From: an uncultured Collinsella sp.
GTDB lineage: Bacteria > Actinomycetota > Coriobacteriia > Coriobacteriales > Coriobacteriaceae
Length of the DNA: 64,000 nt
Direction: 5' to 3'
Assembly: GCA_900768435.1 (NCBI GenBank)
Contig: CAAGCW010000030.1
Span: 73,324-137,323 of the forward strand
The position numbers and the translations under genes are program-made. Shown piece by piece: positions 23,146 through 31,922 of the stretch (the stretch's first letter is position 1; the number at the start of each line of letters is the position of its first letter). The notes below the pieces were generated by a model that saw only the letters and a list, made by a program, of their open reading frames with translations, had not been told where the DNA came from and did not search any database.

Positions 23146-25959
23146 TTACCCCGTGTTCTGTAGACCTGCCGAGACGCCGGTCACGGTCGAGAGGATCAGG
23201 CTCATGTACTCGGCCTTCTTCTCCTCGGCCATCTCGTCCTGGTTCATACGCACCTCACGAAGGGCGCGGACCTGGGCGATGGATAGAGCGTCGACATAGG
23301 GGTTACGCACGCGGACGGCGCAGCCGAGCACGCGACGACGCTGCAGCGGCCATTCATCACCGACGATGGCAAGGACCCACTTACGGGTGAGCTGCATCTC
23401 GGTAAAGACCTTCTCGGACAGATCCTGGCGATCGCCCAGGTGCAGATACATCTTGGCGATGCGCTGGTCGGTCTTGGCGATCGACATCTCGATGTTGTCG
23501 ATAAAGGTGCGGAAGAACGGCCACTCCTGGTAGGCAGCCTTGAGCTGGTCAAGGTCGCCAAACTGCTCGCAGGCGGTGCCCAGGCCGTACCAAGCGGCCA
23601 GGTTAATGCGCGCCTGGCTCCAGCTGAAGATCCACGGAATGGTACGCAGGTCGTCGAGCGACTTGGCACCCAGACCGCGCTTGGCCGGGCGCGAGCCAAT
23701 CGGCAGCAGACCGACCTCGGTCAGCGGCGTCACGGTCGAGAACCACGGTGTAAAGTCCTCGGTGTTCAGCAGGTCCAGATAGCGCTCGTGGCTTGCGGCG
23801 TTGAGCTTCTCGGCCATATCCCAGAACTTCTGCGTGGTCTCGGTGTTGGTCTTCTCGACACTCGGGGCCGACTGCAAAAGCGTTGCGGCGGCAACGGACT
23901 CAACATGGCGCTGAGCCAGCGTGCGGTTGCCGTAACGGGCAAAGATGACCTCGCCCTGCTCGGTGAGCTTAAAGAAGCAGTTGACCGAACCCTTGGGCTG
24001 CGCCAGCACGGCCTTATTGGCCGGGCCGCCGCCACGGCCCACGGCACCGCCGCGACCGTGCATGAGCACCAGGTCGATATCGTTCTTCTCGGCCCACTTG
24101 GCAATGCGCTCCTGCGCGGAGTGCAGCGCGAGCATGGCCGTGGTAGGACCGGCATCCTTGGAGGAGTCGGAATAGCCCAGCATGACCTCCATGCGGCGGT
24201 TGGTCTGGGCAAGGCGCTTCTGCACCACGGGCAGCGTAAGCATCTGGTCGAGCACGTCGACGCAGCCCTCGAGGTCCTCGAGCTGCTCGAACAGCGGGAT
24301 CACGTCGAGCTCGGGGACATCCTCCTCGTGTGCAAAGGACAGGTGGGCAAGCTCGAAGACGTCGGCCACATGCTGGGCGCTCTTGGTGAACGAGATGATG
24401 TAGCGGTGCGCCATCTTCTTGCCGTAGCGCTTTTGGATGGAACCGATGGCACGGAAGGTATCGATGACCTCGCGCGTCATGGGCTGCAGGTCGCCATGGA
24501 TACCGTTCTCGTGGATATCCTTGAGGGCGCGGGCATGCACCACGGAGTGCTGACGGAACTCCATCTCGACCATATGGAAGCCGAAGGACTCGACCTGCCA
24601 GATGATGGTCTGGACCGGGCCGTAGGCAGCACGGACGGCACCGCAGGCGGCCAGCGAGCGCTGGACGACGCGCAGGTCCTCCAGGAACTCATCGGCGCTG
24701 TGGTACATGGTATCGGTGATACGGCGTACGGTGGCGTTCAGACGGTCGGCCATGACGAGCATGACGGCGCGATGCGGCTCGTGCTCGGAGATCAGCTCGG
24801 CGCGGGCCGTGTACTGGGTGCTCATCTCGACCTGATGGTTCCACAGGTTGATGAGCTCGGCAGACGGCTTGCTGTAGGTGGCCTCGAGCGTGAGGTTGCG
24901 GCCGATGCGGCGGCACTTGTCCTCGAGCTTGAGCACCATGTGGGTGAAGTACTTGGCGGCGACCTCACGGCTCACCTTAGCGGTGACGTTGGGGTTACCG
25001 TCACGGTCGGAACCGATCCAGCTGCCGGGATGGAAGAACGCCGGGCACAGCGGCGGCACGGTACCGGCCTTGTCGCCCAGCACCCAGTCGTCAAAGCGAC
25101 GATAGATAACGGGGATGACGTCGAACAGCGTGTTATCGAAGATGTCGATGATGGTATCGGCTTCCTCGACCGGCGTGGGCTTCTTGAGCGCGATGGGGCT
25201 CGTACGAACCAGGGCGTCAATCTCCTGCAGCATATGGCGCTCGTTCTCCACCAGGTCGGAGCCGCCCAGACGGGGACGCTCCTCCAGCAGGTTGGAGATA
25301 CGGCGAATCTTGCCCTCGACGGCCTTGCGACGGGCCTCGGTGGGATGCGCGGTAAAGACGGGATGGAACTCAAGCTTGCCGAGCAGTTCGTTGGCGCCCT
25401 CGACGCCCAGCTCATTCACCAGCTGGTGATAAGCGACGGTGAGCTCGTTGGCGGGATCGACCTCGGTATCGGTCGACGCACCGGCCTCGCGCTCGCGCAG
25501 CTGCGCCACACGGTAGTTCTCCTCCGACAGGTTTGCCAGGTGGAAGAAGCTCGTAAAGGCGCGAACGATGACCTGCTGCTTATCGAGCGGCAAGCTGTCG
25601 ATCAGATCGACGACCTCACGGAATGCCACGGCGGTGGACTCGTCGGCGGTGGGCACGCCCTGCTCGTCGACGGCCTCGTCGGCAGCGCGGGTACCGGGGT
25701 TGCCGGCATTGGCCACAATCTCGGCCGACAGGATCTTGTCGAACAGGTCCGCGATCTCAGGATCATACTCGCTAAGCACACGACGCTCCAGGCGCAGGAA
25801 CAGCGCCAGATTGTCGCGCAGCTCCTCGGGGATCTCGATCTCGGCGAGACGCTCCCTGGACTCGGCATTCGAGCCGATTCGGTTAACGAGGCGGTTGACC
25901 ACGGCAGCGACGCGCGCCGCGGCTTCGGGTACAGACTGGTTGCTTAGGTTCTCAGCCAC
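23146..25959 (-). CDS. ppc: Phosphoenolpyruvate carboxylase
   Basis: 937 aa; converts PEP and bicarbonate to oxaloacetate for anaplerosis. Catalytic motifs visible are FTAHPTEARRK (the His), HPGSWIGSDRDGNPNVT, MLGYSDSSKDAG and LMHGRGGAVGRGGGP. The C-terminus is ...VTGVSAGLQNTG, matching the conserved C-terminal NTG of the family. GTG at 25959 has GGGAGGAAAC upstream. An ATG 12 nt earlier (25971) overlaps its own Shine-Dalgarno sequence, so GTG is favoured, not certain. It is monocistronic. In a fermentative gut actinobacterium this would feed the reductive branch toward succinate. Confidence 0.95.
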   Translation of the reverse strand: MAENLSNQSVPEAAARVAAVVNRLVNRIGSNAESRERLAEIEIPEELRDNLALFLRLERRVLSEYDPEIADLFDKILSAEIVANAGNPGTRAADEAVDEQGVPTADESTAVAFREVVDLIDSLPLDKQQVIVRAFTSFFHLANLSEENYRVAQLREREAGASTDTEVDPANELTVAYHQLVNELGVEGANELLGKLEFHPVFTAHPTEARRKAVEGKIRRISNLLEERPRLGGSDLVENERHMLQEIDALVRTSPIALKKPTPVEEADTIIDIFDNTLFDVIPVIYRRFDDWVLGDKAGTVPPLCPAFFHPGSWIGSDRDGNPNVTAKVSREVAAKYFTHMVLKLEDKCRRIGRNLTLEATYSKPSAELINLWNHQVEMSTQYTARAELISEHEPHRAVMLVMADRLNATVRRITDTMYHSADEFLEDLRVVQRSLAACGAVRAAYGPVQTIIWQVESFGFHMVEMEFRQHSVVHARALKDIHENGIHGDLQPMTREVIDTFRAIGSIQKRYGKKMAHRYIISFTKSAQHVADVFELAHLSFAHEEDVPELDVIPLFEQLEDLEGCVDVLDQMLTLPVVQKRLAQTNRRMEVMLGYSDSSKDAGPTTAMLALHSAQERIAKWAEKNDIDLVLMHGRGGAVGRGGGPANKAVLAQPKGSVNCFFKLTEQGEVIFARYGNRTLAQRHVESVAAATLLQSAPSVEKTNTETTQKFWDMAEKLNAASHERYLDLLNTEDFTPWFSTVTPLTEVGLLPIGSRPAKRGLGAKSLDDLRTIPWIFSWSQARINLAAWYGLGTACEQFGDLDQLKAAYQEWPFFRTFIDNIEMSIAKTDQRIAKMYLHLGDRQDLSEKVFTEMQLTRKWVLAIVGDEWPLQRRRVLGCAVRVRNPYVDALSIAQVRALREVRMNQDEMAEEKKAEYMSLILSTVTGVSAGLQNTG

Positions 25960-26123
25960 GTTTCCTCCCATTCCTCCTTCTATGCACGTAACATGCGGTA
26001 TTCATTATAGGCGCTTGAGAAATACTTTCGACACTGATTGCGCTTTACCACACAAAAGTATTTTCTGCATTGCAAGGGTTTTTGCTCTAAATGGTCGTAT
26101 TTCTCGGTGGACGGCATACACAA

Positions 26124-26159
26124 ACGGGGGCATTCCGCATAAATGCGAAACACCCCCGT
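26124..26159 (-). terminator. hisS terminator
   Basis: Outer stem ACGGGGG / CCCCCGT with an inner stem of seven pairs (TTCGCAT region) and a short loop, followed on the minus strand by TTTGTGTATG. It is about 58 nt after the hisS stop. Confidence 0.7.
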
Positions 26160-26216
26160 AACAATCGCTCGCAATGGACGAGACACTCAAGCGGGTCCGC
26201 AGCTCAAAAAGATGCG

Positions 26217-27530
26217 CTACAGGCGCTCGCGAACCGCCTCGACGACGTTGGCCAGATCGGCAAGGACCTCTTCATGGCTCTCCATGTCGCGCACCTTGAC
26301 CTTGCCGGCGGCAAGCTCGTCGCCGCCCAAGACCAAGATGAGCTTGGCGCCCACCTTATCGGCCTGCTTAAACTGGGCCTTGAGCGAACGGCCCTGATAG
26401 TCGGCCTCGGTCACGATGCCTGCGGCGCGAAGCTCCTGCGTAATGGCAAAGACGTTCTGGCGCAGCTCCTTGCCGGCGTTGGCGACATAGACGCACGGGG
26501 CCTCATCGGCACCCAAATCGCTGCCAAAGGCCTGCAGGGCCAGCAGGGCGCGCTCAAAACCGACGGCAAAGCCGACGCCCGCCGTGGGCTTGCCACCCTC
26601 GAGCTCGACCAGGCCGTCGTAGCGGCCGCCGCCACCGATGGAGCCGACGCCGGCACCGGGAGCCTCGACCTCAAAGACGGTGCGGGTGTAGTAGTCCAGA
26701 CCGCGCACCAGGGTGGGATCCTCGACATACTCGATACCGGCGGCATCCAGATAGCGCTTGACCTGCTCGTAGTGATCGCGGCACTCGTCGCACAGGTTGT
26801 CGCCCATCAGCGGCGCGTCGGCCATGATCTCGCGGCAGTGGTCGTTCTTACAGTCGAAGGCACGCAGCGGGTTGAGCTCGGCGCGCTCGCGGCACTCGTC
26901 GCACATCTCGTCGGCGTGATCGAGGATAAACTGCTTGACCTGCTCGCGGTAAGCCGGACGGCACTGGGCGTCACCCATCGAGTTGATGAGCAGACGGAGC
27001 TTGGAAAGGTCGAAGCCCAGGCGCTTGTAGAACTCCATGAGCATGATGATGCACTCGGCGTCTGCCGCCGGATCGGGAGCGCCGAGCCACTCGATGCCCA
27101 CCTGATGGAACTGGCGCAGGCGGCCCTTCTGGGGACGCTCGCCGCGGAACATGGCCTCGGCGTAGTACGCCTTAAACGGCGTGGAGCCCTGAGGCACCAG
27201 GTTGTTCTCCACGACGGCGCGCACCACACCGGCCGTGCCCTCGGGACGAAGCGCCAGGCGCTGCTTGGGCTTGAGCTTGGTGTCGGTGCCCTCGGCAAAG
27301 ACGCGCTCCAGGTTGGCGCCGCTAAAGACGCGGAACATCTCCTTGCGAACGACATCGGTCGACTGGCCGATGCCGTGGACAAAAACGTCCACCTGCTCGA
27401 TCGCGGGCGTCTCGATGGGCTTAAAGCCAAACGGCTCGAACACGCCGGCCGCAATCTGCTGCATCTTTTGCCAGGCGCGCATCTCGGCGCCGATAAGGTC
27501 GCGGGTTCCCTCCGCCTTCTGTGCCTGCAT
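26217..27530 (-). CDS. hisS: Histidyl-tRNA synthetase
   Basis: 437-aa class II synthetase. Class motifs are motif 1 near FKPIETPAIEQ, motif 2 MFRGERPQKGRLRQFHQVGIEW, and the His-specific signatures LVRGLDYYTRTVFEV and GGGGRYDGLVELEGG. The C-terminal anticodon-binding domain covers about 330-430. A zinc-like Cys cluster CDECRERAELNPLRAFDCKND occurs in the insertion, as in many HisRS. ATG at 27530 follows AAAGGTGTTTGCC and gives normal length. The open frame continues upstream through the 27596-27657 hairpin but is not coding. Confidence 0.95.
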   Translation of the reverse strand: MQAQKAEGTRDLIGAEMRAWQKMQQIAAGVFEPFGFKPIETPAIEQVDVFVHGIGQSTDVVRKEMFRVFSGANLERVFAEGTDTKLKPKQRLALRPEGTAGVVRAVVENNLVPQGSTPFKAYYAEAMFRGERPQKGRLRQFHQVGIEWLGAPDPAADAECIIMLMEFYKRLGFDLSKLRLLINSMGDAQCRPAYREQVKQFILDHADEMCDECRERAELNPLRAFDCKNDHCREIMADAPLMGDNLCDECRDHYEQVKRYLDAAGIEYVEDPTLVRGLDYYTRTVFEVEAPGAGVGSIGGGGRYDGLVELEGGKPTAGVGFAVGFERALLALQAFGSDLGADEAPCVYVANAGKELRQNVFAITQELRAAGIVTEADYQGRSLKAQFKQADKVGAKLILVLGGDELAAGKVKVRDMESHEEVLADLANVVEAVRERL

Positions 27531-27595
27531 GGGCAAACACCTTTCTTTTAATATCGCGTCATAGGTAGTGGTCATTATACGGCACAAAGCAGCAA

Positions 27596-27801
27596 CGCGG
27601 CGGCGCGTCTGACCGAACGAGGGTATGGGGACTCGTTCGGCCAGACGCGCCGCCGCGACATGCGACCTGCAACCTTTCCGTCCCCTTCGGGTCACGTGGC
27701 CTGTCGAAGACGAAAGGGTTGCAGATCATTTCGTAAGCCCGTGGCTGCATTGGAAGCCGAATGACGGTACGAGCATCCATTCGGCCTCCAAGGCAGCCAC
27801 G
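27596..27801. repeat. Three consecutive long hairpins in the hisS-MFS gap
   Basis: Hairpin 1 pairs 27596-27621 with 27632-27657, 26 bp with a single mismatch. Hairpin 2 pairs 27667-27682 (CTGCAACCTTTCCGTC) with 27709-27724, with one mismatch. Hairpin 3 pairs 27740-27763 with 27778-27801, 24 bp with two mismatches. They occupy most of the 308-bp gap; hairpin 3 starts 37 nt after the MFS stop. None is followed by a clear T-tract, so simple terminator function is doubtful. Confidence 0.75.
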
Positions 27802-27838
27802 GACAGAGCAGGGCAAGCTAAAGTGAGCGACGCCGCTC

Positions 27839-29143
27839 CTACTCCCCCGCCGCGCTCGCGCGCAGTTTGGCCGCGATGGGCTCGGACGCCAGCAGAAACA
27901 CCAGCATAACCACCGAGCACACCAGGCATACGATCCATGTACTCGTAAAGGAGCCCGTGGCATCGAACAGCATTCCCGAGACAATGGCGCCCACCGTGCC
28001 GCCAACCATCTCGAGCGAGGTAATGGTGCCCGTGACCTTGCCCAGGTCGGCCATGCCAAACTGCTTGGACGCGGCAATGGTGGGTGTGATGGTGCCCATG
28101 CACGTGCCGATACCAAAGCTAATGGCAGCCACGATGGGGCCGAGGTCAGTTGAGGGAAAGCACAGGGCGGCGCAAGCGATGATGCACGCGACAGAACCCA
28201 GTACATTGCCAAAGCGCAGGCCAAAACGGTCATAGATGGCGCCAAGCGAAATCTTGGCGATAACGACGGTGACCATGTAGACCGAAAGCACCGTGCCCGC
28301 CCACACGGGATCGTGACCGCCCGTGACAATCTTGGCGCCATTGACTGTGACGCTCGTCATGTTTGTAACCTGGTTGGGCAAGACAGCGCCGTTGACCAGT
28401 CCCATAAAGAGGAAAGCGACGACGAGCAACCAAAATGCCGAGCTCTTCTTGATGCGAGACCAGCCCACGCTAACCTCGGGAGCCGTATGCTCGTCCTTGT
28501 CACCCGCATTCGAGGCAGAAGGATCGCCCGGGTTCTCGCCGAGCGGCCTCAGGCCTATATCGGAAGGCTTGGTGCGGAAGGAATAAGCCGTGATAGGCAG
28601 CGCCGCCACAATGCAAACGGCAGCGAGCACCAGAAAGGCGGAGCGCCAGCCCACGTTCACGATAAGCGAACTCACGATCGGCGAAAGGATGGCGCCGCCA
28701 AAGCCCGAGCCCGAAAGCGCGATGGAGATGGCAAGACCGCGCTTGGCGGTAAACCAGTTGGCGGTCACAAGGCTAATGAGCAGGCGGGTCGATGCGACGG
28801 CAAAGCAACCCGAGACGGCAAAGAGCACGTACACCTGCCATAGCTCACCGACAAAACTCATCCCGACAAGAACGGCAGAGGTGGCGATAACGGTCAGGGA
28901 GCCCAAAACGCGGCCGCTCACCTTATCGGCCACATGACCGATCACAAGTGAGCCGATAACGCTCACCACCGTGGAAATCGCATTGGAGATGTTGTACTGT
29001 GCAAGGGAAATACCCAGGTCGCTGACGATGAGCGGCTGGAACAGACTCATGCAATTGACAAAGATCGTGTAGCACGTGGCCATGATCGCAAAGCCGGAGG
29101 CCACGACGAGCCAGCCGGGGAAGAACTTTCGCTGTTGGGACAT
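27839..29143 (-). CDS. MFS transporter
   Basis: 434-aa major facilitator with 12 predicted membrane segments and a central cytoplasmic loop (about 200-230, charged, ENPGDPSASNAGDKDEH). The N-terminus FFPGWLVVASGFAIMATCYTI and the segment RGLAISIALSGSGFGGAILSP resemble the oxalate:formate antiporter-like (OFA/monocarboxylate) subfamily. Substrate unknown; a small carboxylate is plausible. ATG at 29143 follows AAAAAAAGGAGCAGC. It lies 41 nt downstream of the M20 amidohydrolase stop, so the two may be co-transcribed, as in uptake-plus-hydrolysis pairs. Confidence 0.85.
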   Translation of the reverse strand: MSQQRKFFPGWLVVASGFAIMATCYTIFVNCMSLFQPLIVSDLGISLAQYNISNAISTVVSVIGSLVIGHVADKVSGRVLGSLTVIATSAVLVGMSFVGELWQVYVLFAVSGCFAVASTRLLISLVTANWFTAKRGLAISIALSGSGFGGAILSPIVSSLIVNVGWRSAFLVLAAVCIVAALPITAYSFRTKPSDIGLRPLGENPGDPSASNAGDKDEHTAPEVSVGWSRIKKSSAFWLLVVAFLFMGLVNGAVLPNQVTNMTSVTVNGAKIVTGGHDPVWAGTVLSVYMVTVVIAKISLGAIYDRFGLRFGNVLGSVACIIACAALCFPSTDLGPIVAAISFGIGTCMGTITPTIAASKQFGMADLGKVTGTITSLEMVGGTVGAIVSGMLFDATGSFTSTWIVCLVCSVVMLVFLLASEPIAAKLRASAAGE

Positions 29144-29184
29144 GCTGCTCCTTTTTTTGAAAGAGTCGTGGCGATTATCGAGTG

Positions 29185-30483
29185 CTACCGTTGGTCGGCA
29201 AGATATCCCAGGGCAACTGCCGCATAAGCCGCCGCTCCGAGGGGAAGCTCCGCGTCGTTGAAGCGCGCCTTGGGATGGTGCTGGGCAAAATGCTCGTCTG
29301 TATCGGTCACAGCGGCGCCGATCGTAAAGTACGCGCTCGGGACCTCACGCGAGACAAGCGCAAAGTCCTCGCTCGCCATGGCGTGGAACAGCGGCAGGCA
29401 CGCAGTCCGGGGCAGCGCTGTACCCACATAGCCAAGGCACGCCTTGGTCATATCGTCATCGAGCACCAACGGCGGAATGTCGGAGAGCGTCTCGATGGTG
29501 GCCGGCGTACGATACGTCGCCGCAACGCCGTTGACGACCTCCGCGATGCGGACCTTGAGATGCTCCATGAGCTCGACGTCGAAGCCGCGCAGCGTGCCTT
29601 CGAGCACACAGGTGTCCGGGATGACGTTGGCCGCCTGCCCACCGGCGAACTTGCCCACGGTCAGTGCGACCTCCTTGGCCGCCGGCACTTCGCGAGCGAT
29701 GAGCTCCTGAAGCGCCAGATGCACATGAATGCCAGCGGTGATGGGGTCGATGCAGATCTCGGGGCTCGAGCCATGGCCGCCCTTACCCTGCAGCATGATA
29801 CGGAAGCCGTACACGCCCGAGAGCGCCGGGCTTCCGTAGAGCACCAGGCCGAGCGGCGATTGACTGTTGACGTGCATGGCAAAGGCCGCCTGGGGACGCG
29901 GGTTTGCAAGCAGGCCGTCGGCGATCGCGGCACGGGCGCCCTCGAAGGTCTCCTCGCCCGGCTGGAACAGCAGCTTAACGGTTGCGTTGGCATCGACAAG
30001 CTCGGCCCCTCGCGCCTTGAGCAAACGCGCCGCGCCAAGCAGCGCCGTCGCGTGCATATCGTGGCCGCAAGCATGCATGCAGCCGTTGGCAGCGGCGAAG
30101 GGTTCACCCGACTCTTCGGCAACGGGCAGGGCGTCCATATCGCCGCGCAGCATAATGACCGTACCGGCCTGCTCATCCGTGCAGGTACCGTCGCCTTGAG
30201 CTGCAGCGGCGGCACCGGCACCGACAAGACCCACGACGCAAGAACCATCGACAAGCGTGGCAAAAGGGACATTCATCTCTGCCAGGCGCGCCTGGATATA
30301 CGCAGAGGTCTGCGGAAGGTTATTGCCCAGCTCGGGCATCTGATGTAGATCATGTCGCCACGCAGCGAGCTCGTCTGCAAAAGCCTGCGCTTCCGTAACA
30401 AGACCGTCGCCGATAGCGGCTTGCGCCGCCGTGGTGGCCTTGGGCGCTGGTTGCGGTTGAAAATCGGACAGAGCTGGTGCCAT
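29185..30483 (-). CDS. M20-family amidohydrolase (aminoacylase/carboxypeptidase type)
   Basis: 432-aa zinc-dependent hydrolase of the M20D group. Metal-site segments are RHDLHQMPELG near residue 45, RGDMDALPV, CMHACGHDMHATALLGAA and LFQPGEETFEGARAAI; a dimerisation domain follows (about 210-320). The general activity is hydrolysis of N-acyl amino acids or small peptides; the exact substrate is not predictable. ATG at 30483 follows CTGGAGGGCATCT and is preferred to the upstream in-frame TTG. It is followed by the MFS gene on the same strand. Confidence 0.88.
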   Translation of the reverse strand: MAPALSDFQPQPAPKATTAAQAAIGDGLVTEAQAFADELAAWRHDLHQMPELGNNLPQTSAYIQARLAEMNVPFATLVDGSCVVGLVGAGAAAAAQGDGTCTDEQAGTVIMLRGDMDALPVAEESGEPFAAANGCMHACGHDMHATALLGAARLLKARGAELVDANATVKLLFQPGEETFEGARAAIADGLLANPRPQAAFAMHVNSQSPLGLVLYGSPALSGVYGFRIMLQGKGGHGSSPEICIDPITAGIHVHLALQELIAREVPAAKEVALTVGKFAGGQAANVIPDTCVLEGTLRGFDVELMEHLKVRIAEVVNGVAATYRTPATIETLSDIPPLVLDDDMTKACLGYVGTALPRTACLPLFHAMASEDFALVSREVPSAYFTIGAAVTDTDEHFAQHHPKARFNDAELPLGAAAYAAVALGYLADQR

Positions 30484-30561
30484 AGATGCCCTCCAGTAAT
30501 GTTTTTGCAGCAAATACTTTTACAACATAAAGTGCAAGGCACAACTGTAAGGGCGTTACAT

Positions 30562-30588
30562 AAAAAACGCCGCCCCAGAAGGGCGGCG
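30562..30588 (-). terminator. EamA exporter terminator
   Basis: Stem CGCCGCCC / GGGCGGCG with a 4-base loop, followed on the minus strand by TTTTTTATG. It begins 12 nt after the stop of the 30600-31583 gene. Confidence 0.93.
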
Positions 30589-30599
30589 CAACAAGTTGT

Positions 30600-31583
30600 T
30601 TACAATTGCGTGCGCGGTTTTTTGCGCAAAAAGTCGAAGTGCGTCTCGCTCAAGACGATCGACAGGAAGATGAGCGCGAAGCCAGCAAGCAGACGCGAGG
30701 TGAGCGCCTCCCCCATCAGCAGCACCGAAAACAACACGCCCGAAGGGGACTCCATCGATAGAAGCAATGAGCCCGTCGAAGCCGGGACGTGCGCCAAGCC
30801 GACGTTTTGGATGAGCAGCGCCACGCACGTGCAGCCCACCGAGAGAAAGGCCATCACGCCGATAAAGCTCGGCGTCCACACGGACGCGGGCGCTTGGGTC
30901 TCGAATAACAGCGACGAGATAAGGCTCAAGACGCCATTGCCCACAAACATCCAAAACGTGATGACGTTGATGTCCATCTTGCGGCCGTACTTAGCGGTCA
31001 TCGCCATCTGAATGGCGAAGAAGACCGCGCCGGCCAGCGTGATAGCATCGCCGGCATTGAACTCGACGCTATCGAGCGCCACCAGGCCAATGCCCGCCAG
31101 GCACAGCAGCGCGGCGCCCAGGTTGTATCGGGTGAGTTTTTCGCCACTTAGGACATAACTTGCGAATGGGACCAAAATACAGTAGGTACCCGTCAAGAAT
31201 GCGTTTTTACCCGCCGTGGTCTGAGCCAGGCCGACCGTTTGCAACGCATAGGCGGCCCACATGAGCGCACCCATGCCCAGTCCAACAATTAGGTTGCGAG
31301 CGTTCAGGTGGGCGGCGATGCGCTTATGGAAGATGGCAAGCATCACCAATGCTGCCGGGAGAAAGCGAACATAGAGCAGCTCGAACACCGGAATGGTATC
31401 GAGCGCATCCTTCATGGTGGTGAAGGAATAGCCCCAAATGACCGCTACCGAAAGCAGCAAGACCTTCCAGAACAGCGGCGAGCGCGCACCGGCACCGCGA
31501 GAGGCACCGCCGGCACCCAGATCTTCGCGGGCCACAGGGCTATCGGGCAATTTTTCGACATCATCAACGGCATATTGGGCCAT
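30600..31583 (-). CDS. EamA/DMT-family transporter
   Basis: 327-aa drug/metabolite transporter with ten hydrophobic segments in two EamA repeats (about 45-175 and 190-315). Family features are VAVIWGYSFTTMKDAL at the start of repeat 1, and SVGCTCVALLIQNVGLAHVPAS with SLLLSMESPSGVLFSVLLMGE in repeat 2. Substrate unknown; metabolite export is typical. ATG at 31583 is preceded by GCGAGGATGCCTT; the ORF extends 138 nt further up, but that part is low-complexity, Arg-rich and unlike coding sequence. Confidence 0.85.
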   Translation of the reverse strand: MAQYAVDDVEKLPDSPVAREDLGAGGASRGAGARSPLFWKVLLLSVAVIWGYSFTTMKDALDTIPVFELLYVRFLPAALVMLAIFHKRIAAHLNARNLIVGLGMGALMWAAYALQTVGLAQTTAGKNAFLTGTYCILVPFASYVLSGEKLTRYNLGAALLCLAGIGLVALDSVEFNAGDAITLAGAVFFAIQMAMTAKYGRKMDINVITFWMFVGNGVLSLISSLLFETQAPASVWTPSFIGVMAFLSVGCTCVALLIQNVGLAHVPASTGSLLLSMESPSGVLFSVLLMGEALTSRLLAGFALIFLSIVLSETHFDFLRKKPRTQL

Positions 31584-31657
31584 AAGGCATCCTCGCGCTC
31601 GGTCTGGGCGTGGTGTCCGCATGCGCATGGCCGCATGCCGCCTCATGGTCAAATAAA

Positions 31658-31691
31658 AACGGGGCGCGCCGGACCCCCGGCACGCCCCGTT
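31658..31691 (-). terminator. Terminator downstream of the YhgE pair
   Basis: The arms AACGGGGCG and CGCCCCGTT, with additional GCCGG/CCGGC pairs inside, are followed on the minus strand by TTTTATTTG. It ends the YhgE/Pip transcription unit ahead of the EamA gene. Confidence 0.8.
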
Positions 31692-31784
31692 ACTGTAGCA
31701 ACAACCAAGCACCCCGCGCAATTCACCCCGCTAAAGCACGGGGTTCCGCCGTTCTACCGAACGGCGGACCGGCCGACGCTGCGC

Positions 31785-31882
31785 GAGCCGCATTCACGCC
31801 AATCTGACGTTCAACTTCAAGGGCGCGACCAGAAGGTCAGCGCCCTCTCGTTTCGCGTCACCTTGGCGCAAATGCGGCTCGC
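31785..31882. repeat. Structured 3'-UTR hairpin, GTGACG/CGTCA family, copy A
   Basis: The long stem GAGCCGCATT...CGCCAA / TTGGCG...AATGCGGCTC encloses CAA-GG-TGACG opposite CGTCA-GA-TTG, then an inner stem GGGCGC / GCGCCC capped by GACC-AGAA-GGTC. It begins 41 nt after the stop of the YhgE gene. The internal segments match those at 37207-37302 when read on the complementary strand. A further hairpin GGTTCCGCCGTT / GAACGGCGGACC lies just left (31742-31770). The 339-bp gap contains no gene. Confidence 0.7.
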
Positions 31883-31922
31883 TCGCTGGCATTACCACAA
31901 CATCAGCGTTGACGTTGCTCTA

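Noticed and set aside
27531..27695. N-terminal extension of HisS
   Set aside because: The extension is Arg-rich, crosses a 26-bp hairpin and lacks a ribosome site; ATG at 27530 gives the normal length and has a good site.
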